A stretch of DNA of 5,774 nucleotides from positions 1-5,774 of the forward strand of contig JBCCMB010000163.1 of the NCBI GenBank assembly GCA_039026555.1, given 5' to 3'. Below are positions 1 through 4,959 of the stretch, piece by piece. This stretch comes from JBCCMB01 sp039026555 (GTDB lineage Bacteria > Pseudomonadota > Alphaproteobacteria > Caulobacterales > Hyphomonadaceae). Position numbers and translations under genes: made by a program. Under the pieces are notes generated by a model that had not been told where the DNA came from, did not search any database, and was given only the letters and a program-made list of their open reading frames with translations. The first letter of the stretch is position 1, and each line of letters starts with the position of its first letter.

Positions 1-688
1 CGCCGACGGAATCGAAAAAGACGTCGACGCCGTCGGGCGCGATTTGTGGAAGCGCTTTGGCGACGTCGTCGGCTTTGTAATCGATGGTTGCGTCGGCGCC
101 GAGGCTCTCAACGAATGCGCATTTCTCCGGACCGCCGGCGACGGCGATGACGCGGCAGCCAAGCTTCTTGGCGATTTGAACCACCAGCGCGCCAACCGCG
201 CCGGATGCTGCAGTGACGAGAACCGTGTCGCCGGGATTGGGGCGGCCGAGTTTTGTAAGCGCCAAAAGAGCTGACTGGCCTGAGCTGCCGAGCGCGCCCA
301 AATTGGCGGAGATCGGCCATGGCCCTTGTTCAATCTTGCGAAGGTCGGTTCCGGAAACGACGCCGAACTCGCGCCAGCCGAGCCAGTTTTCGACGAAATC
401 GCCCTCCGAAAACTCGGGCGATCGGGATGAAACGACCTCGCTAATCGCGCGGCCTGTCATGACCTCGCCGATCCCCACCGGCGTCGCATAGCTGGATTTA
501 TCGATCAGGCGGCCGCGCAGCAGCGGCTCCATCGCGAGATAGCGCGCCTTCACCAGAACTTCGCCGTCTTGCACGAGGGGGACATCAATCTGCTCCAGGC
601 TGAAATGCTCGGGCGCGATCTCTACAATCGGCCGCTCTACGAGTTTCCAGCCCCGACAGGTTTTGATGCTCAAAGACGCCAAATCCAT
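1..688 (-). CDS. NADP(H)-dependent medium-chain reductase, alkenal/one reductase (PTGR/CurA/YncB-like), C-terminus off the left edge
   Basis: Reading the minus strand from the ATG at 688 gives 229 open codons that continue past base 1. Visible landmarks are the GroES-like N-terminal part with EPLLRGRL (residues 54-61), where the family usually has DPYMRGRM; ENWLGWREF (100-108); and the nucleotide-binding stretch TAASGAVGALVVQIAKKLG (159-177) followed by AVAGGPEKC (182-190) and LGADATIDYKADD (196-208). No cysteine/histidine zinc-ligand pattern is visible, as expected for the zinc-independent reductase branch. Relatives are about 340 residues long, so roughly one third is missing. They reduce the C=C bond of alpha,beta-unsaturated ketones or aldehydes with NADPH in the cytoplasm. 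The start is uncertain: GGGGAGG (695-689) directly abuts the ATG, whereas a TTG at 682, two codons in, has the better 6-base spacing. An in-frame stop at 706-704 limits upstream extension. The gene is divergent from the operon at 815 and shares its control region. Family assignment is firm; the substrate is unknown. Confidence 0.9.
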   Translation of the reverse strand, partial: MDLASLSIKTCRGWKLVERPIVEIAPEHFSLEQIDVPLVQDGEVLVKARYLAMEPLLRGRLIDKSSYATPVGIGEVMTGRAISEVVSSRSPEFSEGDFVENWLGWREFGVVSGTDLRKIEQGPWPISANLGALGSSGQSALLALTKLGRPNPGDTVLVTAASGAVGALVVQIAKKLGCRVIAVAGGPEKCAFVESLGADATIDYKADDVAKALPQIAPDGVDVFFDSVG

Positions 689-705
689 CCTCCCCGCCGA
701 GATTC

Positions 706-719
706 AACGCCTCGGCGTT
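706..719. other. small perfect inverted repeat in the leader of the minus-strand reductase gene
   Basis: AACGCC and GGCGTT form a perfect dyad separated by two bases, realistically a 5-bp stem with a 4-base loop in RNA. It lies 10 bases upstream of the GGGGAGG ribosome binding site of the minus-strand reductase gene, so it would sit in that gene's mRNA leader. It is not followed by a T-run on either strand, so it is not an intrinsic terminator. A role in translation or mRNA stability is possible, but nothing more than its position supports this. Confidence 0.3.
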
Positions 720-722
720 AGA

Positions 723-752
723 TTGTATGCGGGATTGACTAATGTATACAAT
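723..752 (+). promoter_or_regulatory. possible promoter of the three-gene operon
   Basis: A TTGTAT (723-728) and a TACAAT (747-752) are separated by 18 bases. The -10-like element matches TATAAT at five of six positions, but the -35-like element is poor. Transcription would start near 760, leaving a leader of about 55 bases before the ATG at 815. The -10-like element lies inside the palindrome at 738-755, so a protein bound there would block polymerase. On the opposite strand a TTGACA (765-760) could serve the divergent reductase gene, but no good -10 lies at the right distance from it. Confidence 0.3.
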
Positions 753-755
753 AGT
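738..755. promoter_or_regulatory. candidate GntR-family operator in the divergent promoter region
   Basis: ACTAATGTATACAATAGT is an 18-base palindrome in which eight of nine base pairs are complementary, with a perfect TGTATACA core. Operators of FCD-type GntR regulators often have a GT...AC core; for example, the E. coli ExuR/UxuR sites contain TTGGTATACCAA. A GntR/FCD gene lies at 4030-4728 in the same cluster. A related 12-mer occurs in front of the TonB receptor (4866-4877), matching 741-752 at 10 of 12 positions. A further half-site-like ATTGTATG lies at 722-729. The palindrome is seen directly; that the local regulator binds it is inference. Confidence 0.6.
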
Positions 756-801
756 GATTTGTCAACGAACGGCAGCGGAAGCATATCACGCGCCGGGATT
801 T

Positions 802-807
802 GGGGAG
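802..807 (+). promoter_or_regulatory. ribosome binding site fixing the start of the NTF2-like gene
   Basis: GGGGAG is followed by 7 bases and then ATG at 815. A longer reading from the TTG at 800 would put this ribosome binding site inside the coding sequence, so the ATG is preferred. Confidence 0.75.
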
Positions 808-814
808 ACCGTCC

Positions 815-1249
815 ATGGACGAAAATTCGCGACAACTCATCCAAAACGCCTGCATCGAACTCTCGACGAAATTCGCGTTTCACGTCGATCATGGCGATGC
901 GGAAGCGGTTGCGGCCTTGTTCGCCCAAGACGGCGTGTTCTCGAGAGAAGGCGCGTTGCTGGAAGGCGCGGAAGGTGTGTTGAACGCGCTCAAACGGCGT
1001 CCCCCTACGCGCGTGACCCGGCATGTTTGCACAAACATTCTGGTCGATGTGGTGGATGAAAACACGGCGACCGGAAACACGTATTTCCTTTTATATGAGG
1101 GCGAGGATCCCGATCAGTCAGGCGCGGCGTTGCCGCTTACGACGCCCGTCACAGTCGGTGAGTATCAAGATCAATTTGTCCGCACGGAACAGGGATGGAA
1201 GATCGCCAGACGCGATGCGCTAGGCGTGTTCCGGCGAATGGAGGGCTAA
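815..1249 (+). CDS. NTF2/SnoaL-like small protein, possible small dehydratase/isomerase or accessory subunit
   Basis: This encodes 144 residues from the ATG with the good ribosome binding site. The sequence has the cone-shaped NTF2-like fold pattern: an N-terminal helix, then HVDHGDAEAVAALFAQDGVF (residues 23-42), RVTRHVCTNILVDVV (66-80), a TATGNTYFLLYEGED strand (84-98) and a C-terminal VGEYQDQFVRTEQGWKIARRD (114-134). The RH..TN and GxYxDxFVRTxxGWxIxxR signatures are typical of the SnoaL-like group that includes scytalone-dehydratase and hydroxysteroid-isomerase relatives and aromatic-dioxygenase beta subunits. There is no signal peptide, so it should be cytoplasmic. No dioxygenase alpha subunit is present, so a true beta-subunit role is unlikely here. 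It is the first gene of the operon, ending 3 bases before the FAH gene. H70, H26 and D25 are polar residues that could act in a pocket. Fold assignment is confident; the reaction is unknown. Confidence 0.85.
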   Translation: MDENSRQLIQNACIELSTKFAFHVDHGDAEAVAALFAQDGVFSREGALLEGAEGVLNALKRRPPTRVTRHVCTNILVDVVDENTATGNTYFLLYEGEDPDQSGAALPLTTPVTVGEYQDQFVRTEQGWKIARRDALGVFRRMEG

Positions 1250-1252
1250 TAT

Positions 1253-2098
1253 ATGAAAGTCGCTAAATTCTCCTTTGGCGGAAAAGTGGGCGAGGGCTTT
1301 GTGTCAGGCGAGAGCCTACAGGTCGCCCGGTATTATGAGGTGTCCAATCCTGATGACGCGCCTTTTACGCTGACCTCCAAAAGCGTCTTGGAGCTGGAAG
1401 CTGCGGCGGCGAACTGCGTGGAGACTTTGAGCTTGTCCGACGTTAAGCTTTTGCCGCCTATTCCCCCGGGCGCGAAGCTGATTTGTCTTGGATACAATTA
1501 TAAAGCGCATATCGACGAGACGAATTCGAAGATGGGCGAGCCGCCGGCCTTCTTCGCCCGTTGGCCCGACACCGTTATGGGGCATGAGAGCGACATTCTT
1601 CTACCGCCGGAATCGGAGACCTTTGATTTTGAGGGGGAGATCGCCGTCATCATAGGAACCGGCGGCCGGCGCATTGCATTGGAAGACGCGCACGCGCACA
1701 TCTTTGGTTACACCTGCTTTATGGATGGCAGCATCCGAGAGTATCAAAAGCACTCCCCCACCGCCGGCAAGAATTTCTTTCAATCTGGTGGTCTCGGCCC
1801 CTGGGTCGTCACCAAGGATGAAGCCGGGGATCCCGCTGCGTTTGAGATGAAGACGTTTGTCGGCGGCGAGATGATGCAGGAAACCACGGGCGAATTGATG
1901 GTCCGCAATTGCGAAGAGATCATCGCTTACGTCTCGAAATTTACTGAACTTCGGCCTGGCGACATGCTCGCGACCGGGACGCCCGGCGGCGTCGGCGCGA
2001 TGCGAAAACCACCTAGGTGGATGAAAGCGGGCGAGATGGTCGAAGTGAACATTTCGGCGATCGGCGCCTTGAGAAACAAAATCGTCGAAGAGGCCTAA
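1253..2098 (+). CDS. fumarylacetoacetate hydrolase (FAH) family protein, C-C hydrolase or isomerase
   Basis: This 281-residue protein has the usual FAH-superfamily size and C-terminal catalytic fold. Landmarks are LICLGYNYKAHIDE (76-89), FDFEGEIAVIIG (124-135), GYTCFMDGSIREYQKH (152-167), GKNFFQSGGLGPWVVT (172-187) and SKFTELRPGDMLATGTPGGVG (228-248). E127, E129 and D158 are in the positions that normally bind the catalytic Mg2+ or Mn2+, and K173 is in the place of the conserved lysine. Family members hydrolyse or isomerise 1,3-dioxo acids late in aromatic catabolism (fumarylpyruvate, fumarylacetoacetate, homoprotocatechuate branches), and some are oxaloacetate decarboxylases or hydratases. 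The DGSIRE segment differs from the classic NDVSARD. The ribosome binding site GGAGGG (1240-1245) lies in the end of the preceding gene, 7 bases before the ATG. Translation is probably coupled on both sides, since the next gene begins one base after this stop. The exact substrate cannot be read from the sequence. Confidence 0.9.
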   Translation: MKVAKFSFGGKVGEGFVSGESLQVARYYEVSNPDDAPFTLTSKSVLELEAAAANCVETLSLSDVKLLPPIPPGAKLICLGYNYKAHIDETNSKMGEPPAFFARWPDTVMGHESDILLPPESETFDFEGEIAVIIGTGGRRIALEDAHAHIFGYTCFMDGSIREYQKHSPTAGKNFFQSGGLGPWVVTKDEAGDPAAFEMKTFVGGEMMQETTGELMVRNCEEIIAYVSKFTELRPGDMLATGTPGGVGAMRKPPRWMKAGEMVEVNISAIGALRNKIVEEA

Positions 2099-2099
2099 T

Positions 2100-3818
2100 A
2101 TGGGGAGCGATATCAAGGACCTCCTGATCGTTGGGGCGGGGCCCGCCGGCATCGCCGCCTCAATGTACGCCTCTAAGCTTGGTCTATCTCATTCTGTCGT
2201 CGAACGACGCGATGGGTTGCACAAATTCCCGCAAGCCCATGTGGTGAAAACCCGGTCTTTGGAAATCCTGCGGCGGTTCGGCGTCGAGGATACCGTCCAC
2301 GAGGTTGGAAGTGAGTCTGAAGAACAGCGTTTCGTGACCTGGTGCGAGAGTTTGGCCGGTCGTGAATACGGGCGCGTCGACCTTTACGGCCGCAAAGGCC
2401 CGAGCGAGCGTTTCTTGTCGGTAAGCCCATCCTATCCGGCAAACACGCCGCAAAATAAGCTGGAGCCAGTTTTATACAATTGCGCGACCGATTTGGCGCC
2501 CGACGCCTTTCGGTTTGGGACCGAATGCCTGTCGGTTCGCTCCGAAGAGGATGCGGCGGTCGCAACGCTGAAAAACGAACATGGCGAGTTCGAAGAACGG
2601 GCGAAATTCATTATCGCCGCCGACGGCGCCACAAGCGGCATGCGGCAGACATTAGGGATTGATTTCTTAGGCCCGCGCACTCTAGCGAATTTCTGCGCTG
2701 TGCATTTGAAGTCCGATTTTACGGATCTGATCGCCCACCGGCCAAGCGTTCTGTGCTGGGTGATCAGCCCCGACGCATCCGGCGTGTTTATCGTCCATGA
2801 AGTGCGATCCACGCAGGTTTTCATGTTCGCCTATGATCCTGAAACCACGGACCGGTCGGAGTTTACGGAGGAGTATTGCCGGAACAAGGTCGCGACGGCG
2901 TTGGGCAATGATCACCCTTTTGAAATCACCCACATTGCGCAATGGACGATGTCGGCGCAGGTGGCGGAGCAATATCGCAGCGGCCGTGTGATGCTGGTCG
3001 GCGACGCCGCGCATCGGTTCCCGCCGACAGGCGGATTGGGGCTGAACACCGGCCTCCAAGACGTCAACAACCTGTTGTGGAAGTTGAAATTCGTTATTGA
3101 CGGTCGATCGCCGATCGAATTGCTCGACACCTATTTTGAAGAGTGCCGCCCAATCGCAAAACGGAATTGCGACCGGTCCGCCGACAATCATGAACGCATG
3201 TTGAGGGCGGAAGAAGTTATCGGCGTAACCGATGACAAAACAGCGTTCCAAAACTCGATCGACGATTTGTTTTCAGACAATGGCCGCGAGCGGCGGCGGC
3301 AATTGCACCTCGCCCTGCAAGCGCAGATGCGCCATTTCGCATACATGGACGTGGAAATGGCGCCGGAATACAGCGATGGGGCGTTTGGCACGTCACTGGA
3401 TGTGGAATTGCCGCCGCTGGTTGAAAAAGAAGGTTATTTGCAGCGCCTCCATCCTGGCGCCGGCATCCCGCACTTCGACCTGGGGGACGGCCTATCCTCA
3501 CTAGATTTCGTGCAGTTTGACCGCTTCACCTTGTTTGTGTCCGACAACTTCAAAGAGCCGTGGTCGGCGATTGTCGACCGCGATGTGCGATTAAGGGATT
3601 TGATCAATGTCCGCGGTGTTCCCCAGCTCCGCGAGTATAAGTGGAATTTGCTATCGAACATGGAAGACATCGCGGCTTTGGTTCGGCCCGACGGGCATGT
3701 CGGCTGGTTGTTCGACGCGCGAAAGCACGCGACGGGAGAGGCGCTTTCCTCGGCCTTAAGCCGCATTTTGATGTCTGAGACGGTCAGCCAAAGAGCTTCG
3801 GCGGTATCGCTCGCCTGA
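2100..3818 (+). CDS. class A FAD-dependent aromatic monooxygenase (phenol hydroxylase / TfdB / MhpA-like)
   Basis: The 572-residue flavoprotein has all the family hallmarks: the dinucleotide-binding motif LIVGAGPAGIAASMYASKLG (9-28) with the acidic E35 closing the first fold; R52 and the SLEILRRFGVED segment (53-64); the DG motif IIAADGATSGMRQTLGI (171-187); and the GD motif RVMLVGDAAHRFPPTGG (296-312) followed by LGLNTGLQDVNNLLWKL (313-329). The C-terminal 140 residues end in ALVRPDGHVGWLF (526-538), the signature of the thioredoxin-like tail domain found in MhpA, TfdB, phenol hydroxylase and polyketide hydroxylases. The length is normal. Such enzymes use NAD(P)H and O2 to hydroxylate a phenolic ring in the cytoplasm. 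AAGAGG (2088-2093) is the ribosome binding site, and the ATG is one base after the upstream stop. This is the last gene of the operon, and no clear terminator follows. It probably prepares the ring for cleavage, with the FAH protein acting downstream; the substrate is unknown. Confidence 0.93.
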   Translation: MGSDIKDLLIVGAGPAGIAASMYASKLGLSHSVVERRDGLHKFPQAHVVKTRSLEILRRFGVEDTVHEVGSESEEQRFVTWCESLAGREYGRVDLYGRKGPSERFLSVSPSYPANTPQNKLEPVLYNCATDLAPDAFRFGTECLSVRSEEDAAVATLKNEHGEFEERAKFIIAADGATSGMRQTLGIDFLGPRTLANFCAVHLKSDFTDLIAHRPSVLCWVISPDASGVFIVHEVRSTQVFMFAYDPETTDRSEFTEEYCRNKVATALGNDHPFEITHIAQWTMSAQVAEQYRSGRVMLVGDAAHRFPPTGGLGLNTGLQDVNNLLWKLKFVIDGRSPIELLDTYFEECRPIAKRNCDRSADNHERMLRAEEVIGVTDDKTAFQNSIDDLFSDNGRERRRQLHLALQAQMRHFAYMDVEMAPEYSDGAFGTSLDVELPPLVEKEGYLQRLHPGAGIPHFDLGDGLSSLDFVQFDRFTLFVSDNFKEPWSAIVDRDVRLRDLINVRGVPQLREYKWNLLSNMEDIAALVRPDGHVGWLFDARKHATGEALSSALSRILMSETVSQRASAVSLA

Positions 3819-3938
3819 AGCGGTCTAGCCGTTTAGAGGCGCTAATTTAGTAGCTTTGCGACGGCGTCCGTGAAGATTCCAAGCGTTTCTCGGCGCGGCG
3901 GGTTTAAACTTTAAGCATTCTTGAAGACGCGCTTCAGT

Positions 3939-3959
3939 GTGTTGTGTAGGGCACATCAC
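3939..3959. repeat. imperfect inverted repeat upstream of the GntR gene
   Basis: GTGTTGTG and CACATCAC are inverted copies (seven of eight bases pair) separated by 5 bases. It lies about 70 bases before the regulator start. It has no T-run and no strong stem, so a protein-binding site is more plausible than a terminator. It does not resemble the TGTATACA palindromes elsewhere in the window. Confidence 0.3.
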
Positions 3960-3975
3960 GACGCTTGCTAAATGG

Positions 3976-4001
3976 GATGATTTTTGATCAATGGAATCAT
4001 C
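3976..4001. promoter_or_regulatory. inverted repeat upstream of the GntR gene, candidate autoregulatory site
   Basis: Perfect 7-base arms GATGATT (3976-3982) and AATCATC (3995-4001) flank 12 bases that include the palindrome TTGATCAA (3984-3991). It ends 28 bases before the regulator start codon, where the promoter would be expected. GntR regulators commonly repress their own genes, so an operator is plausible. However, the core differs from the TGTATACA sites, and the inner and outer dyads are off-centre by one base. Another protein could bind here, or the repeat could be fortuitous. Confidence 0.4.
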
Positions 4002-4029
4002 GTCCTACCTGCAAGATTGACTGTTTATT

Positions 4030-4728
4030 TTGGCGCAGAACTTAAAATCCGACTTTATAAGCGCGACTTTGCGGGGCTGGTTGATGTCCGGACGCTACCA
4101 GGCCGATGATCGACTTCGAGAAAATGATATCGCAATTCAGCTCGACGTGTCCCGCACCCCGGTCCGACGGGCGTTGGCGGAGCTCGCCCGTGACGGCTTG
4201 CTCGAATACGAACCAAACAAAGGCTATCGTGTTCGTCGCTTTAGCAGCGACGCGGTGAGCACCGCTTATGAATTACGTGAGACGATCGAGGGCATGGCGG
4301 CGTTCCGGGCGACCATTAACGGCTTGTCGCCAAATGATTTGCTGAAACTCGAAAAATGTATCCTTGAAACAGACGGTTTGATGGCGCGCAAAGAGATCAC
4401 CGAGCGCGAAATCGAGTTGTGGCAAGAGGCCAATGGGGTGTTTCACGAGACCATATTAGAAGCGGCGAACGACGATCTTTTAACGGAGCTCACTCAGCGC
4501 CTGAGCAATATACCGTTGGTCTCTGCGCGGTCTTTTCCCTTTACCGACGCAACCATTGATGAATTCCAGAATGTGATCAGCAAGTCCCAAGTGGAACATC
4601 GCGCAATCTTGGATGCGATAATCCGAAAAGACGCCGCCGCCGCGCAGAAACTGATGGGAACGCATTTGCGCGAAGCGGGCGAAAACTTGAAGTTTCAAGT
4701 CGCGCGGGCCGCCGTAAGTTCCAACTGA
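4030..4728 (+). CDS. GntR-family transcriptional regulator, FCD (FadR/VanR-like) subfamily
   Basis: The protein has 232 residues, typical for this subfamily. The N-terminal winged helix-turn-helix covers about residues 5-70, with LRENDIAIQLDVSRTPVRRALAELARDGLL recognisable at 29-58 and the wing NKGYRVRRF at 63-71. The C-terminal all-helical FCD ligand domain follows, with ELRETIEGMAA (81-91), NGVFHETI (135-142), EHRAILDAI (189-197) and MGTHLREA (209-216). H139, H190 and H212 match the usual metal-binding histidines, but the position normally held by Asp is N135. The start is TTG without a clear ribosome binding site; a stop at 4018-4020 leaves only CTG, ATT or this TTG. The next ATG (4084) would cut into the first DNA-binding helix. 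Such regulators are usually repressors released by a small carboxylate or pathway intermediate. It probably governs the flanking operon and receptor (inference from position and shared palindromes). Confidence 0.92.
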   Translation: MAQNLKSDFISATLRGWLMSGRYQADDRLRENDIAIQLDVSRTPVRRALAELARDGLLEYEPNKGYRVRRFSSDAVSTAYELRETIEGMAAFRATINGLSPNDLLKLEKCILETDGLMARKEITEREIELWQEANGVFHETILEAANDDLLTELTQRLSNIPLVSARSFPFTDATIDEFQNVISKSQVEHRAILDAIIRKDAAAAQKLMGTHLREAGENLKFQVARAAVSSN

Positions 4729-4846
4729 ACCGCCAAGCGTTCAAATCCCTAAAACTAGCTGCCGTTGTTTGGTGCGCTCCGCATGTCCACGCCGTAGTCG
4801 CAGCGCCACATCTGTGCGCGAACGTGATTCCGCTCGCCCGAACCAA

Positions 4847-4875
4847 TTGACGTACAAAAATACAAATTGTATTCA
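4847..4875 (+). promoter_or_regulatory. possible promoter of the TonB receptor gene
   Basis: TTGACG (4847-4852) and TATTCA (4870-4875) are 17 bases apart. The -35 matches TTGACA at five of six positions and the -10 matches TATAAT at four of six. Transcription would start near 4882, giving a leader of about 78 bases. The -10 is covered by the palindromes at 4859-4877, which fits repression by the neighbouring GntR protein. This is inferred from sequence only. Confidence 0.4.
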
Positions 4876-4877
4876 AT
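4859..4877. promoter_or_regulatory. candidate operator: two overlapping palindromes in front of the TonB receptor gene
   Basis: AATACAA-A-TTGTATT (4859-4873) is a perfect 7+1+7 inverted repeat. Overlapping it is ATTGTATTCAAT (4866-4877), which is five-of-six-pair symmetrical and matches bases 741-752 of the divergent-promoter palindrome at 10 of 12 positions. The surrounding 40 bases are markedly AT-rich compared with the flanking genes. The match suggests one regulator controls import and catabolism together. Chance matches of the same quality exist inside coding sequence, so position and symmetry carry most of the weight. Confidence 0.5.
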
Positions 4878-4946
4878 ATTTGTTTTGTGCGCGATCATAA
4901 TTCAGCAAAAATCCGCGGCAAAATTCAAAAAACGCAATCTTGGCCA

Positions 4947-4952
4947 GGGAGG
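4947..4952 (+). promoter_or_regulatory. ribosome binding site supporting a TTG start for the TonB receptor
   Basis: GGGAGG is followed by 7 bases and then TTG at 4960. No ATG in this frame lies upstream of the signal-peptide region, so this site decides the start. Confidence 0.8.
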
Positions 4953-4959
4953 ATACAGG

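Noticed and set aside
800..814. TTG start at 800 for the NTF2-like gene
   Set aside because: It would place the GGGGAG ribosome binding site inside the gene; ATG 815 has correct spacing.
1601..2152. Open frame of 183 codons on the minus strand opposite the FAH gene
   Set aside because: It is antisense to a clear family member, has no recognisable domain, and is explained by GC-rich codon use in the opposite frame.
2469..2480. ATTGTATACAAT-like 12-mer inside the monooxygenase gene (also near 1488-1499 in the FAH gene)
   Set aside because: It is 10 of 12 to the ideal motif but not symmetrical, and it lies within codons for conserved protein sequence; treated as chance.
2682..3251. Open frame of 189 codons on the minus strand opposite the monooxygenase
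   Set aside because: It overlaps the GD-motif region of a convincing flavoprotein and has no recognisable motif; treated as a shadow.
3819..3860. Possible terminator after the monooxygenase gene
   Set aside because: Only short weak stems (around CGGTCTAGCCG and GCTA...TAGC) and no T-run; not supported as an intrinsic terminator.
4729..4846. Possible small gene or terminator between the regulator and receptor promoter
   Set aside because: No frame with a ribosome binding site and no clean GC stem with a T-run was found; nothing recognisable in this stretch.
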